A stretch of DNA of 64,000 nt from Flavobacterium sp. MedPE-SWcel (lineage in GTDB: Bacteria > Bacteroidota > Bacteroidia > Flavobacteriales > Flavobacteriaceae). Positions 17,579 through 25,657 of the stretch are shown here, in pieces (positions within the stretch are counted from its first letter, which is position 1; every line of letters starts with the position of its first letter). A program made the translations under genes and the position numbers. The notes under the pieces were generated by a model. The model saw only the letters and a list, made by a program, of their open reading frames with translations, was not told the DNA's origin and did no database searches. The stretch covers positions 145,213 through 209,212 of the forward strand of contig MPCW01000004.1 of assembly GCA_001874325.1 (NCBI GenBank). Reading direction: 5' to 3'.

Positions 17579-18232
17579 ATGGAGCAAATAATAATTATAG
17601 GTGCTGGCGGGCACGCTGCAGAAATAGATGAATATTTAACACATACTAACCTATTAAACAATCAAACTAAATATAAAGTAGTAGGTTTTATTGATGATAA
17701 TGCAGCAAGTTATGATGGTTATGAATTTTCTGCGCCTTATTTAGGTACTATAAAGGATCATAAAATAGATGGTAGTTGCTCTTATATAATGGGAATTGCT
17801 AATCTAAAATTCAGAAAAATAATAACGGAGGATTTTGGAAGTAAAGGCGTTGCTTTTTCAACCTTTATACATCCTTTGGCTTATGTCTCTCCTTCTTCAA
17901 AAATAGGTAAAGGGGTTGTTGTAGCACCTTATGTTAATGTTGGTCCTAATGTTGTTATCGGTGATTTTACACTTATAAACTCAAGGGCAAGTATGGGGCA
18001 TGATACTAAAGTAGGGAAGTTTAACTTTATTAGCCCTAATGTATGTTTCTCAGGTTTTACTAGTATAGGTGATGAAAACTTATTTGGTATCAATTCTGCA
18101 TCGATACCTAAAATTACTATTGGTAATAGAAATAAAATTGCGGCGGGTATGATTGTAGAACGTAATATTGACGATGATACTACTTACTTTCATAGGTTTA
18201 AAGAGAAGGTTTTAGCAATACCAAAAGCATAA
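17579..18232 (+). CDS. PglD/NeuD-family sugar O/N-acyltransferase
   Basis: The 217-aa protein has an N-terminal Rossmann-like UDP-sugar-binding domain (IIIIGAGGHAAEIDEYL at ~4-20, then VVGFIDDN) and a C-terminal left-handed beta-helix with hexapeptide turns (FIHPLAYVSPSSKIGKGVVV, NVGPNVVIGDF). NSRASMGHDTKVG contains the catalytic His. The family acylates the 4-amino group of a UDP-4-amino-4,6-dideoxy sugar, or sialic acid. With PglE- and PglF-like genes next to it, the substrate is probably a UDP-4-amino sugar. The ACP/KASIII/SDR genes immediately upstream raise the possibility that the acyl donor is an acyl-ACP rather than acetyl-CoA. It starts 42 nt after the SDR. Confidence 0.87.
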   Translation: MEQIIIIGAGGHAAEIDEYLTHTNLLNNQTKYKVVGFIDDNAASYDGYEFSAPYLGTIKDHKIDGSCSYIMGIANLKFRKIITEDFGSKGVAFSTFIHPLAYVSPSSKIGKGVVVAPYVNVGPNVVIGDFTLINSRASMGHDTKVGKFNFISPNVCFSGFTSIGDENLFGINSASIPKITIGNRNKIAAGMIVERNIDDDTTYFHRFKEKVLAIPKA

Positions 18233-18288
18233 ATTGTTTCTTGGAATAATTTTTTTGCTAATAGATAAAGTGTTAAATTTAAGTTAAC

Positions 18289-18358
18289 TAAATTTGGAGT
18301 CTTGATAAAGATTTAAAATATCCATCAATAAATAAGGCGCAGGTTTGGACTAAATTTG
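18289..18358 (+). promoter_or_regulatory. Candidate internal promoter region upstream of the PglE-like aminotransferase
   Basis: The 150-nt gap before the aminotransferase is the longest inside the operon. It holds two exact TAnnTTTG elements, TAAATTTG at 18289-18296 and TAAATTTG at 18351-18358, the second 24 nt before the start codon. No TTTG at the standard 19-nt spacing is seen for either, so the promoter call is tentative. Confidence 0.45.
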
Positions 18359-18382
18359 TAAAGAAAATAATTACGTTATAAA

Positions 18383-19519
18383 ATGGAATTAAGCAAGATA
18401 TGGTTATCATCTCCACATATGGGGGGCAATGAGCAAGTTTATGTTAAAGAGGCTTTTGATACAAATTGGATAGCGCCATTAGGGCCAAATGTTAATGGTT
18501 TTGAAAAAGATATAGAAAGTTACCTAAAAAATAATGTGCATGTAGGGGCTTTAAGTTCAGGTACTGCGGCATTACATGTAGGTTTAATATTACTAGGAGT
18601 ACAGGCAGGTGATGAGGTAATATGTCAAAGTATGACTTTTTCAGCTTCTGCAAACCCAATAATGTATTTAGGGGCTACTCCAGTATTTGTTGATAGTGAG
18701 TATGACACGTGGAATATTTGCCCTAACGCTTTAGAAGGTGCTATTAAAGATAGAATTGCAAAAGGGAAAAAGCCAAAAGCAATAGTTGCTGTACACCTAT
18801 ATGGTATGCCATATAAAGCAGATGAAATAGTAGCTATTTCGCGTAAGTATGATATTCCAGTTATAGAAGATAGTGCTGAGGCTTTAGGTAGTACTTATAA
18901 AGGACAAAAGTGTGGTACTTTTGGAGATATAGGTGTTTTATCTTTTAATGGAAATAAAATTATAACAACTTCTGGTGGTGGTGCTATTGTAACTGCTAAA
19001 AAGGAGTGGAAGGATAAAGCTATATTTCTTTCTACACAAGCTAGAGATAATGCTCCTCATTACCAGCATAGTGAAGTAGGGTATAATTATAGAATGAGTA
19101 ATATTTGTGCAGGTATAGGTCGAGGACAAATGGAGGTGTTAGATTCGCATATAGAGAATAGGAGAGGAATGCATGCTTTTTATACTGAATTATTTAAAGA
19201 TAATGATGCAGTGAGTGTATTTAAAGAACCTAACTCAGATTATTTTTCAAATCATTGGTTAAGTGCAATTTTGGTTTCACCTGAAAAAGCGGGAGGAAAA
19301 ACAAGAGAAGATTTACGTATCGCTCTTGAAAAGAAAAATATAGAATCGAGACCGCTTTGGAAACCAATGCATATGCAACCTGTTTTTGAGAAATTCCCTT
19401 TTTATGGAGGTAGTGTTTCTGAAGAATTATTTGAAAATGGATTATGCTTACCATCAGGCTCTAATTTAACAGAGGAAGATAGGTTAAGGATAAAAGAAAC
19501 AGTGCTATCTTTCTTTTAA
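18383..19519 (+). CDS. DegT/DnrJ/EryC1/StrS aminotransferase (PglE-like)
   Basis: The 378-aa PLP-dependent sugar aminotransferase has LSSGTAALHVGLILLG at ~58-73 for phosphate binding, VEDSAEALG-type Asp in IEDSAEALGS at ~161-170, and the Schiff-base Lys192 in FNGNKIITTSGGG. The C-terminal RPLWKPMHMQPVF motif is that of the PglE/PseC group. It would transfer an amino group from glutamate to a UDP-4-keto-6-deoxy sugar made by the PglF-like enzyme encoded next, giving a UDP-4-amino sugar for PglD. A possible internal promoter lies in the 150-nt gap upstream. Product stereochemistry (gluco or galacto/altro) cannot be assigned, but the PglD/PglF context favours the gluco (bacillosamine) route. Confidence 0.9.
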   Translation: MELSKIWLSSPHMGGNEQVYVKEAFDTNWIAPLGPNVNGFEKDIESYLKNNVHVGALSSGTAALHVGLILLGVQAGDEVICQSMTFSASANPIMYLGATPVFVDSEYDTWNICPNALEGAIKDRIAKGKKPKAIVAVHLYGMPYKADEIVAISRKYDIPVIEDSAEALGSTYKGQKCGTFGDIGVLSFNGNKIITTSGGGAIVTAKKEWKDKAIFLSTQARDNAPHYQHSEVGYNYRMSNICAGIGRGQMEVLDSHIENRRGMHAFYTELFKDNDAVSVFKEPNSDYFSNHWLSAILVSPEKAGGKTREDLRIALEKKNIESRPLWKPMHMQPVFEKFPFYGGSVSEELFENGLCLPSGSNLTEEDRLRIKETVLSFF

Positions 19520-19595
19520 AAACACTGTTGCTTTTGTTAAAAATGTAATATATTTATCGATATTTTTTTAAATTGATTAGTTAAATAAAGATGTA

Positions 19596-21572
19596 GTGGA
19601 TAAGAAATTTAAGAAAGATGTGGTTGGTGCTGTTGATAATGCATTTAACGACACTAAACTCTGGAAAGTTTTTGATAATTTAGGATATTTACCAAGATGG
19701 ATTATTCTAGTAATAGATCTATTTGTGATTTCTATTACGGGTATCTTGTCTTATATTTTAATACATAGAACTGGGGTTTTATATATAAACCCTAAGCTTT
19801 ACATTGTCAGTATACCAGTATACTTAACGATTAGCCTTATTACCTTTCGTGTCTTTAGAACATACTCAGGTATAATAAGACACTCTTCTTATATAGATGC
19901 TGTAAAAATATTTTTCTCACAATTTACAGCGGCATTTTTATTATTAGCTTTTAATAGCGTTTATAAATCAGCAACTAATGATTTAGTGTTTTTAAATATA
20001 GGAATACTAATTAATGCTGTTTTCTCTTTTACAAGTCTTTTCTTATATAGAGTTTTGATTAAACAATTTTTTGAAAATTATTTAAATCAAACAAAGAAAG
20101 AGCATTTATCTAAAGCTATAATATATGGTACTGATGCTAATGCTATTGCTGTTGCAAATGCATTAAGATCAGAAGTTCCAGGTAGATTTAAATTGGTAGG
20201 TTTTGTAGATAAATACAGTCAGAATAAATCAAAAATGATTTTAGGGCTGCCAATTTTACAACACAAAAAAAAGACATCTACACTAATGCGTGTTTTTGGA
20301 GCTCAAGCTTTAATTTTAGCAGATAAGAGTCTTACCAAAGATGAAAAGTTAGCGATAGTAGATGAGTGTCTTGATTTTAACTATAAAGTTTATACAGTTC
20401 CTTTAGTATCTGATTGGGAAGATCAAAAAGAGATTTCTAAAAAGATAAAGAACTTTCAGATTCAAGATTTATTAGAACGTAAACCAATTGTTCTTGATAA
20501 TAATTCCATTTCTCAGCAATTAAAGGGTAAAAGTGTTTTGATAACAGGTGCAGCAGGCTCAATAGGTAGTGAGATTGTGCGTCAAGTTATTCAATTTAAT
20601 CCACAACGTGTGATCATGCTAGATCAAGCGGAAACTCCGCTCCACCATCTTAGTCTTGAGATAAATAAAATAGACTCTAAAGCGGAAACGATATCTGTTA
20701 TCGGAGATGTTAAGAATAAGCTAGAGTTAGATGATGTGTTTAATAAACATAAGCCAGATGTAGTGTATCACGCTGCAGCTTATAAGCATGTTCCGTTAAT
20801 GGAAGGAAATCCATCTCAAGCTATATTTGTTAATGTGTCAGGTACAAAGAATGTTGCAGATCTTGCTTGTAAGTATAATGTAGATAGTTTTGTAATGGTG
20901 TCTACAGATAAGGCTGTTAATCCAAGTAATGTAATGGGAGCTAGTAAAAGAATAGCTGAAAAATATGTACAATCATTGCATAACAAATTATGTGCAGACA
21001 ATAAGAGTAAGACAAAGTTTATTACAACACGTTTTGGTAATGTACTAGGTTCTAATGGATCTGTTGTGCCATTATTTACAAAGCAAATTGAAAATGGAGG
21101 TCCTATAACATTAACACACCCTGATATTATAAGGTATTTTATGACTATCCCCGAAGCTTGCCAGCTTGTTCTTGAAGCAGGAGCTATGGGTAAAGGAGGT
21201 GAGATTTATATTTTTGATATGGGTAAACCAGTTAAAATTATTGACCTCGCAAAGAAGATGATAAGATTAGCAGGCTTTATACCTGATAAGGATATAATGA
21301 TCAAGATAGTAGGGCTTAGGCCAGGAGAGAAACTTTATGAAGAATTGCTTAACGATACTTCTAAAACATTACCTACGCATCATGAGAAAATAATGATAGC
21401 ACAAGAGGTTTATGATGATTTCGAACGATTACAATATCTTACAGAAGATTTAATACAATTAGCGTCAGATTATTCAGGTACAGAAGTGGTTCAGAAAATG
21501 AAAGAAATCGTACCAGAATTTATAAGTATGAATTCAAGCTTTCAGTCGCTAGATAAGAGTACAGTAGGCTAA
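19596..21572 (+). CDS. Membrane UDP-GlcNAc 4,6-dehydratase (PglF/CapD/WbpM-like)
   Basis: The 658-aa protein has four N-terminal membrane helices (~residues 34-155), a CoA-binding-like Rossmann domain (~170-300), and a C-terminal SDR domain with TGAAGSIGSEIVRQV from 317. The catalytic tyrosine of classical SDRs is replaced by Met447, with Lys451 (NVMGASKRIAEKY), as in WbpM-type dehydratases. It converts UDP-GlcNAc to UDP-4-keto-6-deoxy-GlcNAc, the first step towards UDP-bacillosamine. The start is GTG at 19596; an out-of-frame ATG at 19591 is followed at once by TAG, so GTG is the only sensible start. It lies 76 nt after the aminotransferase. Confidence 0.92.
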   Translation: MDKKFKKDVVGAVDNAFNDTKLWKVFDNLGYLPRWIILVIDLFVISITGILSYILIHRTGVLYINPKLYIVSIPVYLTISLITFRVFRTYSGIIRHSSYIDAVKIFFSQFTAAFLLLAFNSVYKSATNDLVFLNIGILINAVFSFTSLFLYRVLIKQFFENYLNQTKKEHLSKAIIYGTDANAIAVANALRSEVPGRFKLVGFVDKYSQNKSKMILGLPILQHKKKTSTLMRVFGAQALILADKSLTKDEKLAIVDECLDFNYKVYTVPLVSDWEDQKEISKKIKNFQIQDLLERKPIVLDNNSISQQLKGKSVLITGAAGSIGSEIVRQVIQFNPQRVIMLDQAETPLHHLSLEINKIDSKAETISVIGDVKNKLELDDVFNKHKPDVVYHAAAYKHVPLMEGNPSQAIFVNVSGTKNVADLACKYNVDSFVMVSTDKAVNPSNVMGASKRIAEKYVQSLHNKLCADNKSKTKFITTRFGNVLGSNGSVVPLFTKQIENGGPITLTHPDIIRYFMTIPEACQLVLEAGAMGKGGEIYIFDMGKPVKIIDLAKKMIRLAGFIPDKDIMIKIVGLRPGEKLYEELLNDTSKTLPTHHEKIMIAQEVYDDFERLQYLTEDLIQLASDYSGTEVVQKMKEIVPEFISMNSSFQSLDKSTVG

Positions 21573-21615
21573 TGATTTTTTTATAATAAAGTAATATATC
21601 CTAATAATAAAAAAT

Positions 21616-21623
21616 TATCTTTG
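21616..21623 (+). promoter_or_regulatory. Candidate -7 promoter element before wza
   Basis: TATCTTTG matches the Bacteroidota TAnnTTTG consensus and lies 44 nt upstream of the wza start in a 95-nt gap. No TTTG occurs at the standard upstream spacing. It could give wza-wzc its own transcript. Confidence 0.5.
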
Positions 21624-21667
21624 CCCTCGATTTAAGTCTGTATACCTAAATATTCAATAATATTTTC

Positions 21668-22441
21668 ATGATAAAAAGAGCAATAGTTTTTCTTACAATA
21701 TTACTCACATTTAGTTCTTGTGTGTCGAATAAAAAGATTGTTTATTTCAGTAATGGTTCAGATACAGAAAGTAATAAGGATACATTGAAATACGAAAATG
21801 TATTACAGCCAGATGATAATTTAGTTATTACTGTTACTGCAGATGAGCCATCATTAGCAGCTCCTTTTAACCTTATGTATCTTACATTACAGAGTAATGA
21901 GATGACTAATATATCTAATAATGATGCTCTAACTAGTTATCTGATAGATCAAAAAGGAGATGTAGATCTTGCAGGTTTAGGTAAGGTTAAATTATCAGGT
22001 TTAACTCGTGTAGAAGCTGAATCTAAAATTAGAGGTCTATTAGAAAAGCAGATCAAAAACCCTGTTGTTAATTTAAGGATTATAAATTTCAAAGTATCAG
22101 TTATAGGTGAGGTCGAAAGACCAGGTCCAGTTAAAGTTGTAGGTGAGAGAATTACTATACTAGAAGCTTTAAGCTATGCTGGTGATATGACAATTTATGG
22201 AAAGCGAAAAGATGTATTAATCATAAGAGAGGATGAAGGTGTAACAACTGTACATTCTGTTGATATTACTAATTTAGATATCGTTAATAGCCCTTATTAT
22301 TACTTAAATCGTAATGATGTGGTATATGTAAAACCTAATAAAACAAAAGTGAATTCATCTGTTATCGGGCCTAATTTAACGGTTGTGATATCGGCAGTTT
22401 CTCTACTTGTTACTATAATTGCGTTAAGCACAAGAAGATAA
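21668..22441 (+). CDS. wza: Polysaccharide export outer-membrane lipoprotein (Wza-like)
   Basis: The 257-aa protein has a lipoprotein signal with lipobox FSSC and Cys18. A Poly_export domain follows (LQPDDNLVITVTADEPSLAA at ~46-65 and LIDQKGDVDLAGLGKVKLSG), then an SLBB-type region (SVIGEVERPGPVKVVGERIT). A C-terminal hydrophobic helix (LTVVISAVSLLVTIIALS) could be the membrane-spanning helix, as in Wza. The family forms the outer-membrane channel for capsule or exopolysaccharide export. It lies 5 nt before the Wzc-like kinase and is the usual partner of it. It is shorter than E. coli Wza, as is common in Bacteroidota. Confidence 0.9.
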   Translation: MIKRAIVFLTILLTFSSCVSNKKIVYFSNGSDTESNKDTLKYENVLQPDDNLVITVTADEPSLAAPFNLMYLTLQSNEMTNISNNDALTSYLIDQKGDVDLAGLGKVKLSGLTRVEAESKIRGLLEKQIKNPVVNLRIINFKVSVIGEVERPGPVKVVGERITILEALSYAGDMTIYGKRKDVLIIREDEGVTTVHSVDITNLDIVNSPYYYLNRNDVVYVKPNKTKVNSSVIGPNLTVVISAVSLLVTIIALSTRR

Positions 22442-22446
22442 TATAC

Positions 22447-24825
22447 ATGTTACAAGAGAATAATTTCAGTGAAGATTCGGAATCGAATTTTAACCTTAAA
22501 GATGTTTTTTTTAGATATTTAAGGAAATGGCCTTGGTTTGTAATTAGTATAATTTCTTTTTTTTTACTAGCCTTTATATATCTAAGATATACCGTTCCTA
22601 AGTATAATGCTTCTGCTATTATCATGGTAAAAGATGATAAAAAAGGAGGTATGGTTTCTGAGCTTGCTTCGTTAAGCGAGATGGACATGATGAGAGGGAT
22701 TAAGAGCACTGTTGATAATGAGATAGAGATAATTAAGTCTAGATCTATAATTGAATCAGCTGTACGAGATCTTGATTTAAATGTTAGATATATAAGAAAA
22801 GGTACTGTTAAGGCGGTTGATTTATATAAAAAATCACCAATTAAGGTTTTACTTTCTAATGAAAATGAAGTAAAAAGTAGCTTTAAATTTAGAATAGAAT
22901 TTAATAAAGGTAATAGGTATAAACTTTATGATTCTGAGGATAATTTATTAGGAACTTATTCATTTGGTCAAGTTATAAAGAATAAGAATGGTGACTTTAC
23001 TGTTTTAAATCAGTTACCTGGAAAGGATAATTTTGAAGTTACCTTTATTGTAGAGCCTATACTAAGAGTTACTCAAAGTTATAAGGGCAGGCTGACTGTA
23101 AAACTTGTTAGTGAAAGGACTAGTGTTGTTCAATTATCAATTGTTGATCCTGTTAAAAAACGCGCTGAAGATTTCTTAAATACAGTAATTGAAAATTACA
23201 ATAGTGATGCTAAGCGAGATAAAGGGCTTGTTTTTGAGAATACAGCTAAGTTTATTGATGCTCGTCTGGACCTAATAATGGGAGAGCTAGGCGATGTTGA
23301 AAAGCAAGGTGAACTTTATAAAAAGAAAAATGGAGTTACGGATATAACTTCAGAAGGAGGGCTTTTTCTTCAGAATGCTTCAGATTTTGAAAAAACTTTA
23401 ATAGAGACAGAAACTCAACTCCGTATTGTTAAATCATTAAAAGATTTTGTGTTAGAAGCTTCTAATACTGAATTAATTCCTGCAAACATATTAACGCCTA
23501 CTGCTATAGATGCGACATCTGCATCAAGCCTTATAGAGGAGTATAATGCATTAATGATACAAAGGAATAGGAAAGAAAAAAGTGCTACACCTGAAAATAG
23601 AGTTATAATACAAATAGATGAACAATTAGCATCTCTTAAAGAGAATGTTATTTCTAATTTGGATAGGCTAAAAGGTACTCTTCAGATAAAAAGACAAGAC
23701 CTTGAGCAACAACAAAGAAAATTATTAGGTAAGATTTCTGAAATACCAACGCAACAAAGAGAATATAAATCTATTTTGCGTGAACAAAACCTGAAGGAAG
23801 CTATATTTGTTTATTTATTACAAAAGAGAGAAGAGACAGCTATATCATTAGCATCGACAGCTCCTAATGCTAAAATTATAGATTCTGCACTTGCAACTGA
23901 TATACCAGTATCGCCTAAAGGTAAGCTGATTTATATTGCAGCATTATTCTTAGGATGTATTATACCATTTGCTATAATTTACTTATACGATTTACTTGAT
24001 ACAAAATTACATGGGTATAGAGATATCAAAGAGTTATCAGTTCCGTTTTTAGGTGATGTGCCAAGAACGGAGTCTAGTAATGAGTTGATAAGTCTTAATA
24101 GTAGATCGAGTACTGCAGAGTCTTTAAGGATTATAAGAACCAATTTAGAGTTCATGTTGGGGCAGGTGCCTGATGGTGTTGCAAAAACTATATTTGTAAC
24201 ATCAACTATTCCAAAAGAAGGTAAAACCTTTGTTTCTGTTAACCTTGCTACTACAATAGCGTTATCTGGTAAAAAAGTTATGCTTATCGGTATGGATATT
24301 AGAAACCCTAAACTAGACGAGTATATTGAGTTACCTTCTAAAGGTTTAAGTAATTATCTTTCTACTAGCGGAACTGCTCTTGAGAGTTATGTGGTTAAGC
24401 AAAATGGATTTGACAATTTTGATGTTCTACCTCCAGGTATTATACCTCCAAATCCAGCAGAGCTACTTATGAGCGCTAAGATAGGTGAAATGTTTGCTAA
24501 ATTGAAAGAGGAGTATGATTATGTAATTGTTGATACTGCTCCTGTGAGTTTGGTTACTGATACATTAATTGTGGCTAAATATGCACATTCTATTGTATAT
24601 GTTGCGAGAGATGGATATTTAGATAAGCAAATGCTTAATATACCAGAGAACTTATATAAGCAAAAGAAATTACCTAATATGGCGCTTCTGTTGAATGATA
24701 CACATCAGAAACAGGGTTATGGTTATGGATACGGTTATGGCTATGGTTACGGATACGGTTATGGTTATGGTCCAGAGGTGAAAAATAGGTCTTTTTTAGA
24801 TAAAATATTAGGAAGAAATAAGTAG
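22447..24825 (+). CDS. wzc: Wzc-type polysaccharide copolymerase and tyrosine autokinase
   Basis: The 792-aa protein has an N-terminal Wzz domain with a first membrane helix at ~32-50, a long periplasmic coiled-coil part, a GNVR-type region and second membrane helix near ~500-520. The cytoplasmic BY-kinase domain follows, with Walker A STIPKEGKT at 586-594 (Lys593), Walker A' Asp617 in GMDIRNP, and Walker B Asp696 in VIVDTAP. The C-terminal tail is tyrosine-rich: nine consecutive Gly-Tyr pairs at residues 757-774. Such tails are autophosphorylated and control chain length and export. It follows Wza directly and is opposed by the PHP-type phosphatase. The very regular GY repeat is unusual. Confidence 0.92.
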   Translation: MLQENNFSEDSESNFNLKDVFFRYLRKWPWFVISIISFFLLAFIYLRYTVPKYNASAIIMVKDDKKGGMVSELASLSEMDMMRGIKSTVDNEIEIIKSRSIIESAVRDLDLNVRYIRKGTVKAVDLYKKSPIKVLLSNENEVKSSFKFRIEFNKGNRYKLYDSEDNLLGTYSFGQVIKNKNGDFTVLNQLPGKDNFEVTFIVEPILRVTQSYKGRLTVKLVSERTSVVQLSIVDPVKKRAEDFLNTVIENYNSDAKRDKGLVFENTAKFIDARLDLIMGELGDVEKQGELYKKKNGVTDITSEGGLFLQNASDFEKTLIETETQLRIVKSLKDFVLEASNTELIPANILTPTAIDATSASSLIEEYNALMIQRNRKEKSATPENRVIIQIDEQLASLKENVISNLDRLKGTLQIKRQDLEQQQRKLLGKISEIPTQQREYKSILREQNLKEAIFVYLLQKREETAISLASTAPNAKIIDSALATDIPVSPKGKLIYIAALFLGCIIPFAIIYLYDLLDTKLHGYRDIKELSVPFLGDVPRTESSNELISLNSRSSTAESLRIIRTNLEFMLGQVPDGVAKTIFVTSTIPKEGKTFVSVNLATTIALSGKKVMLIGMDIRNPKLDEYIELPSKGLSNYLSTSGTALESYVVKQNGFDNFDVLPPGIIPPNPAELLMSAKIGEMFAKLKEEYDYVIVDTAPVSLVTDTLIVAKYAHSIVYVARDGYLDKQMLNIPENLYKQKKLPNMALLLNDTHQKQGYGYGYGYGYGYGYGYGYGPEVKNRSFLDKILGRNK
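24715..24768 (+). repeat. (Gly-Tyr)9 coding repeat in the Wzc tail
   Basis: Nine consecutive GGN-TAY codon pairs fill 54 nt. The last eight pairs are two 24-nt units, 24721-24744 and 24745-24768, that differ by two synonymous changes (tat/tac and ggc/ggt). Codons alternate among GGT, GGA and GGC and among TAT and TAC, so the amino-acid pattern is kept while the DNA has drifted. Confidence 0.95.
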
Positions 24826-24851
24826 AGAGATTACTTATTAAGTTAAAACAA

Positions 24852-24882
24852 AATTCCCAATTTAAATTTTAAATTGGGAATT
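24852..24882. terminator. Bidirectional terminator between wzc and the PHP phosphatase, overlapping the phosphatase 3' end
   Basis: A perfect 15-bp inverted repeat with a 1-nt spacer (arms 24852-24866 and 24868-24882) is followed by a T-rich run on the - strand. The stop codon and last codons of the phosphatase gene (ending at 24862) lie inside the hairpin, so coding and terminator sequence overlap. Confidence 0.8.
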
Positions 24883-25590
24883 GTTGTTTAGAGCCTTTTC
24901 TAAATTCTTATGATTTTTTATGACGACAGGGTTTTTAAATGAATTGACATGTTTCATGTGATGAGCATCAGAACCGACATAATCGATCATGTCACTTTCA
25001 AGTAATTTTTTACTTATTTCAAGAACTGCTTTGCCATAATACCCAGTGACCGAGAGTAAATTCATTTGAAAAGAACAACCTGCTTTTTTTAATTTTTTAT
25101 ACTCTTCCATATTGTTTAGGTAGAAGGTATAGCGCTCAGGATGCGCTAGTATAGGTTTGTACCCTGCAATTTGTAATTCAAATAGTATGTCATATAATTG
25201 CATAGGAGGGTTAAGGTAAGACATCTCTACTAATACATAATTATTCTTTAGTGTAAGCAGTTGTTCCGATTTGAATAGAGATTGGAATGTGTCATCCATC
25301 AAATATTCAGCGGCAGCTTTAAATGGTACATTGATGTCTAGACTATTTATCGTTTCTTTTTCCCTAGTTTCAATATCTGTACGAGTATTATTCCAAACTC
25401 CTGTTAGTACGTGAGGGGTAGTAATGAATTCACTAAAACCATAGTCTTTTAGACTATTTATTAGTAGTTGAGAATCTTCATTATCCTTAGCGCCGTCATC
25501 TATATTAGGTAGTAAGTGTGAATGTATATCTATATATCCATCTGGGATAAGGTCTACAAGTCGAGTTTTTGGTTTCTTGAAAAAAAGCAA
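24862..25590 (-). CDS. PHP-domain tyrosine-protein phosphatase (YwqE/CpsB/Wzb-functional type)
   Basis: The 242-aa protein belongs to the PHP metal-dependent phosphatase family. It shows DIHSHLLPNIDDG (His23, His25, Asp31-Asp32), TTPHV near 58-62, PILAHPERY around 147-155, and VGSDAHHMKH around 208-217, the metal-binding residues of CpsB/YwqE. In this family it dephosphorylates the tyrosine tail of the BY-kinase. Here it is convergent with wzc and probably acts on its GY-repeat tail. It starts at a TTG codon; no ATG is available before the conserved motif. Its last codons lie inside a terminator hairpin. It may form the end of an operon with the DUF4105 gene upstream (67-nt gap). Confidence 0.88.
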   Translation of the reverse strand: MLFFKKPKTRLVDLIPDGYIDIHSHLLPNIDDGAKDNEDSQLLINSLKDYGFSEFITTPHVLTGVWNNTRTDIETREKETINSLDINVPFKAAAEYLMDDTFQSLFKSEQLLTLKNNYVLVEMSYLNPPMQLYDILFELQIAGYKPILAHPERYTFYLNNMEEYKKLKKAGCSFQMNLLSVTGYYGKAVLEISKKLLESDMIDYVGSDAHHMKHVNSFKNPVVIKNHKNLEKALNNNSQFKI

Positions 25591-25657
25591 AATAGAGTAG
25601 TTTTTAAATTGACTAAAACAAAAATAGAGTAAAAGGATTACTTAAAAGCATTTTGTA

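Noticed and set aside
24715..24768. GY repeat as a CRISPR-like or minisatellite array
   Set aside because: It is in frame, encodes a regular Gly-Tyr tail and has synonymous variation; there are no spacers.
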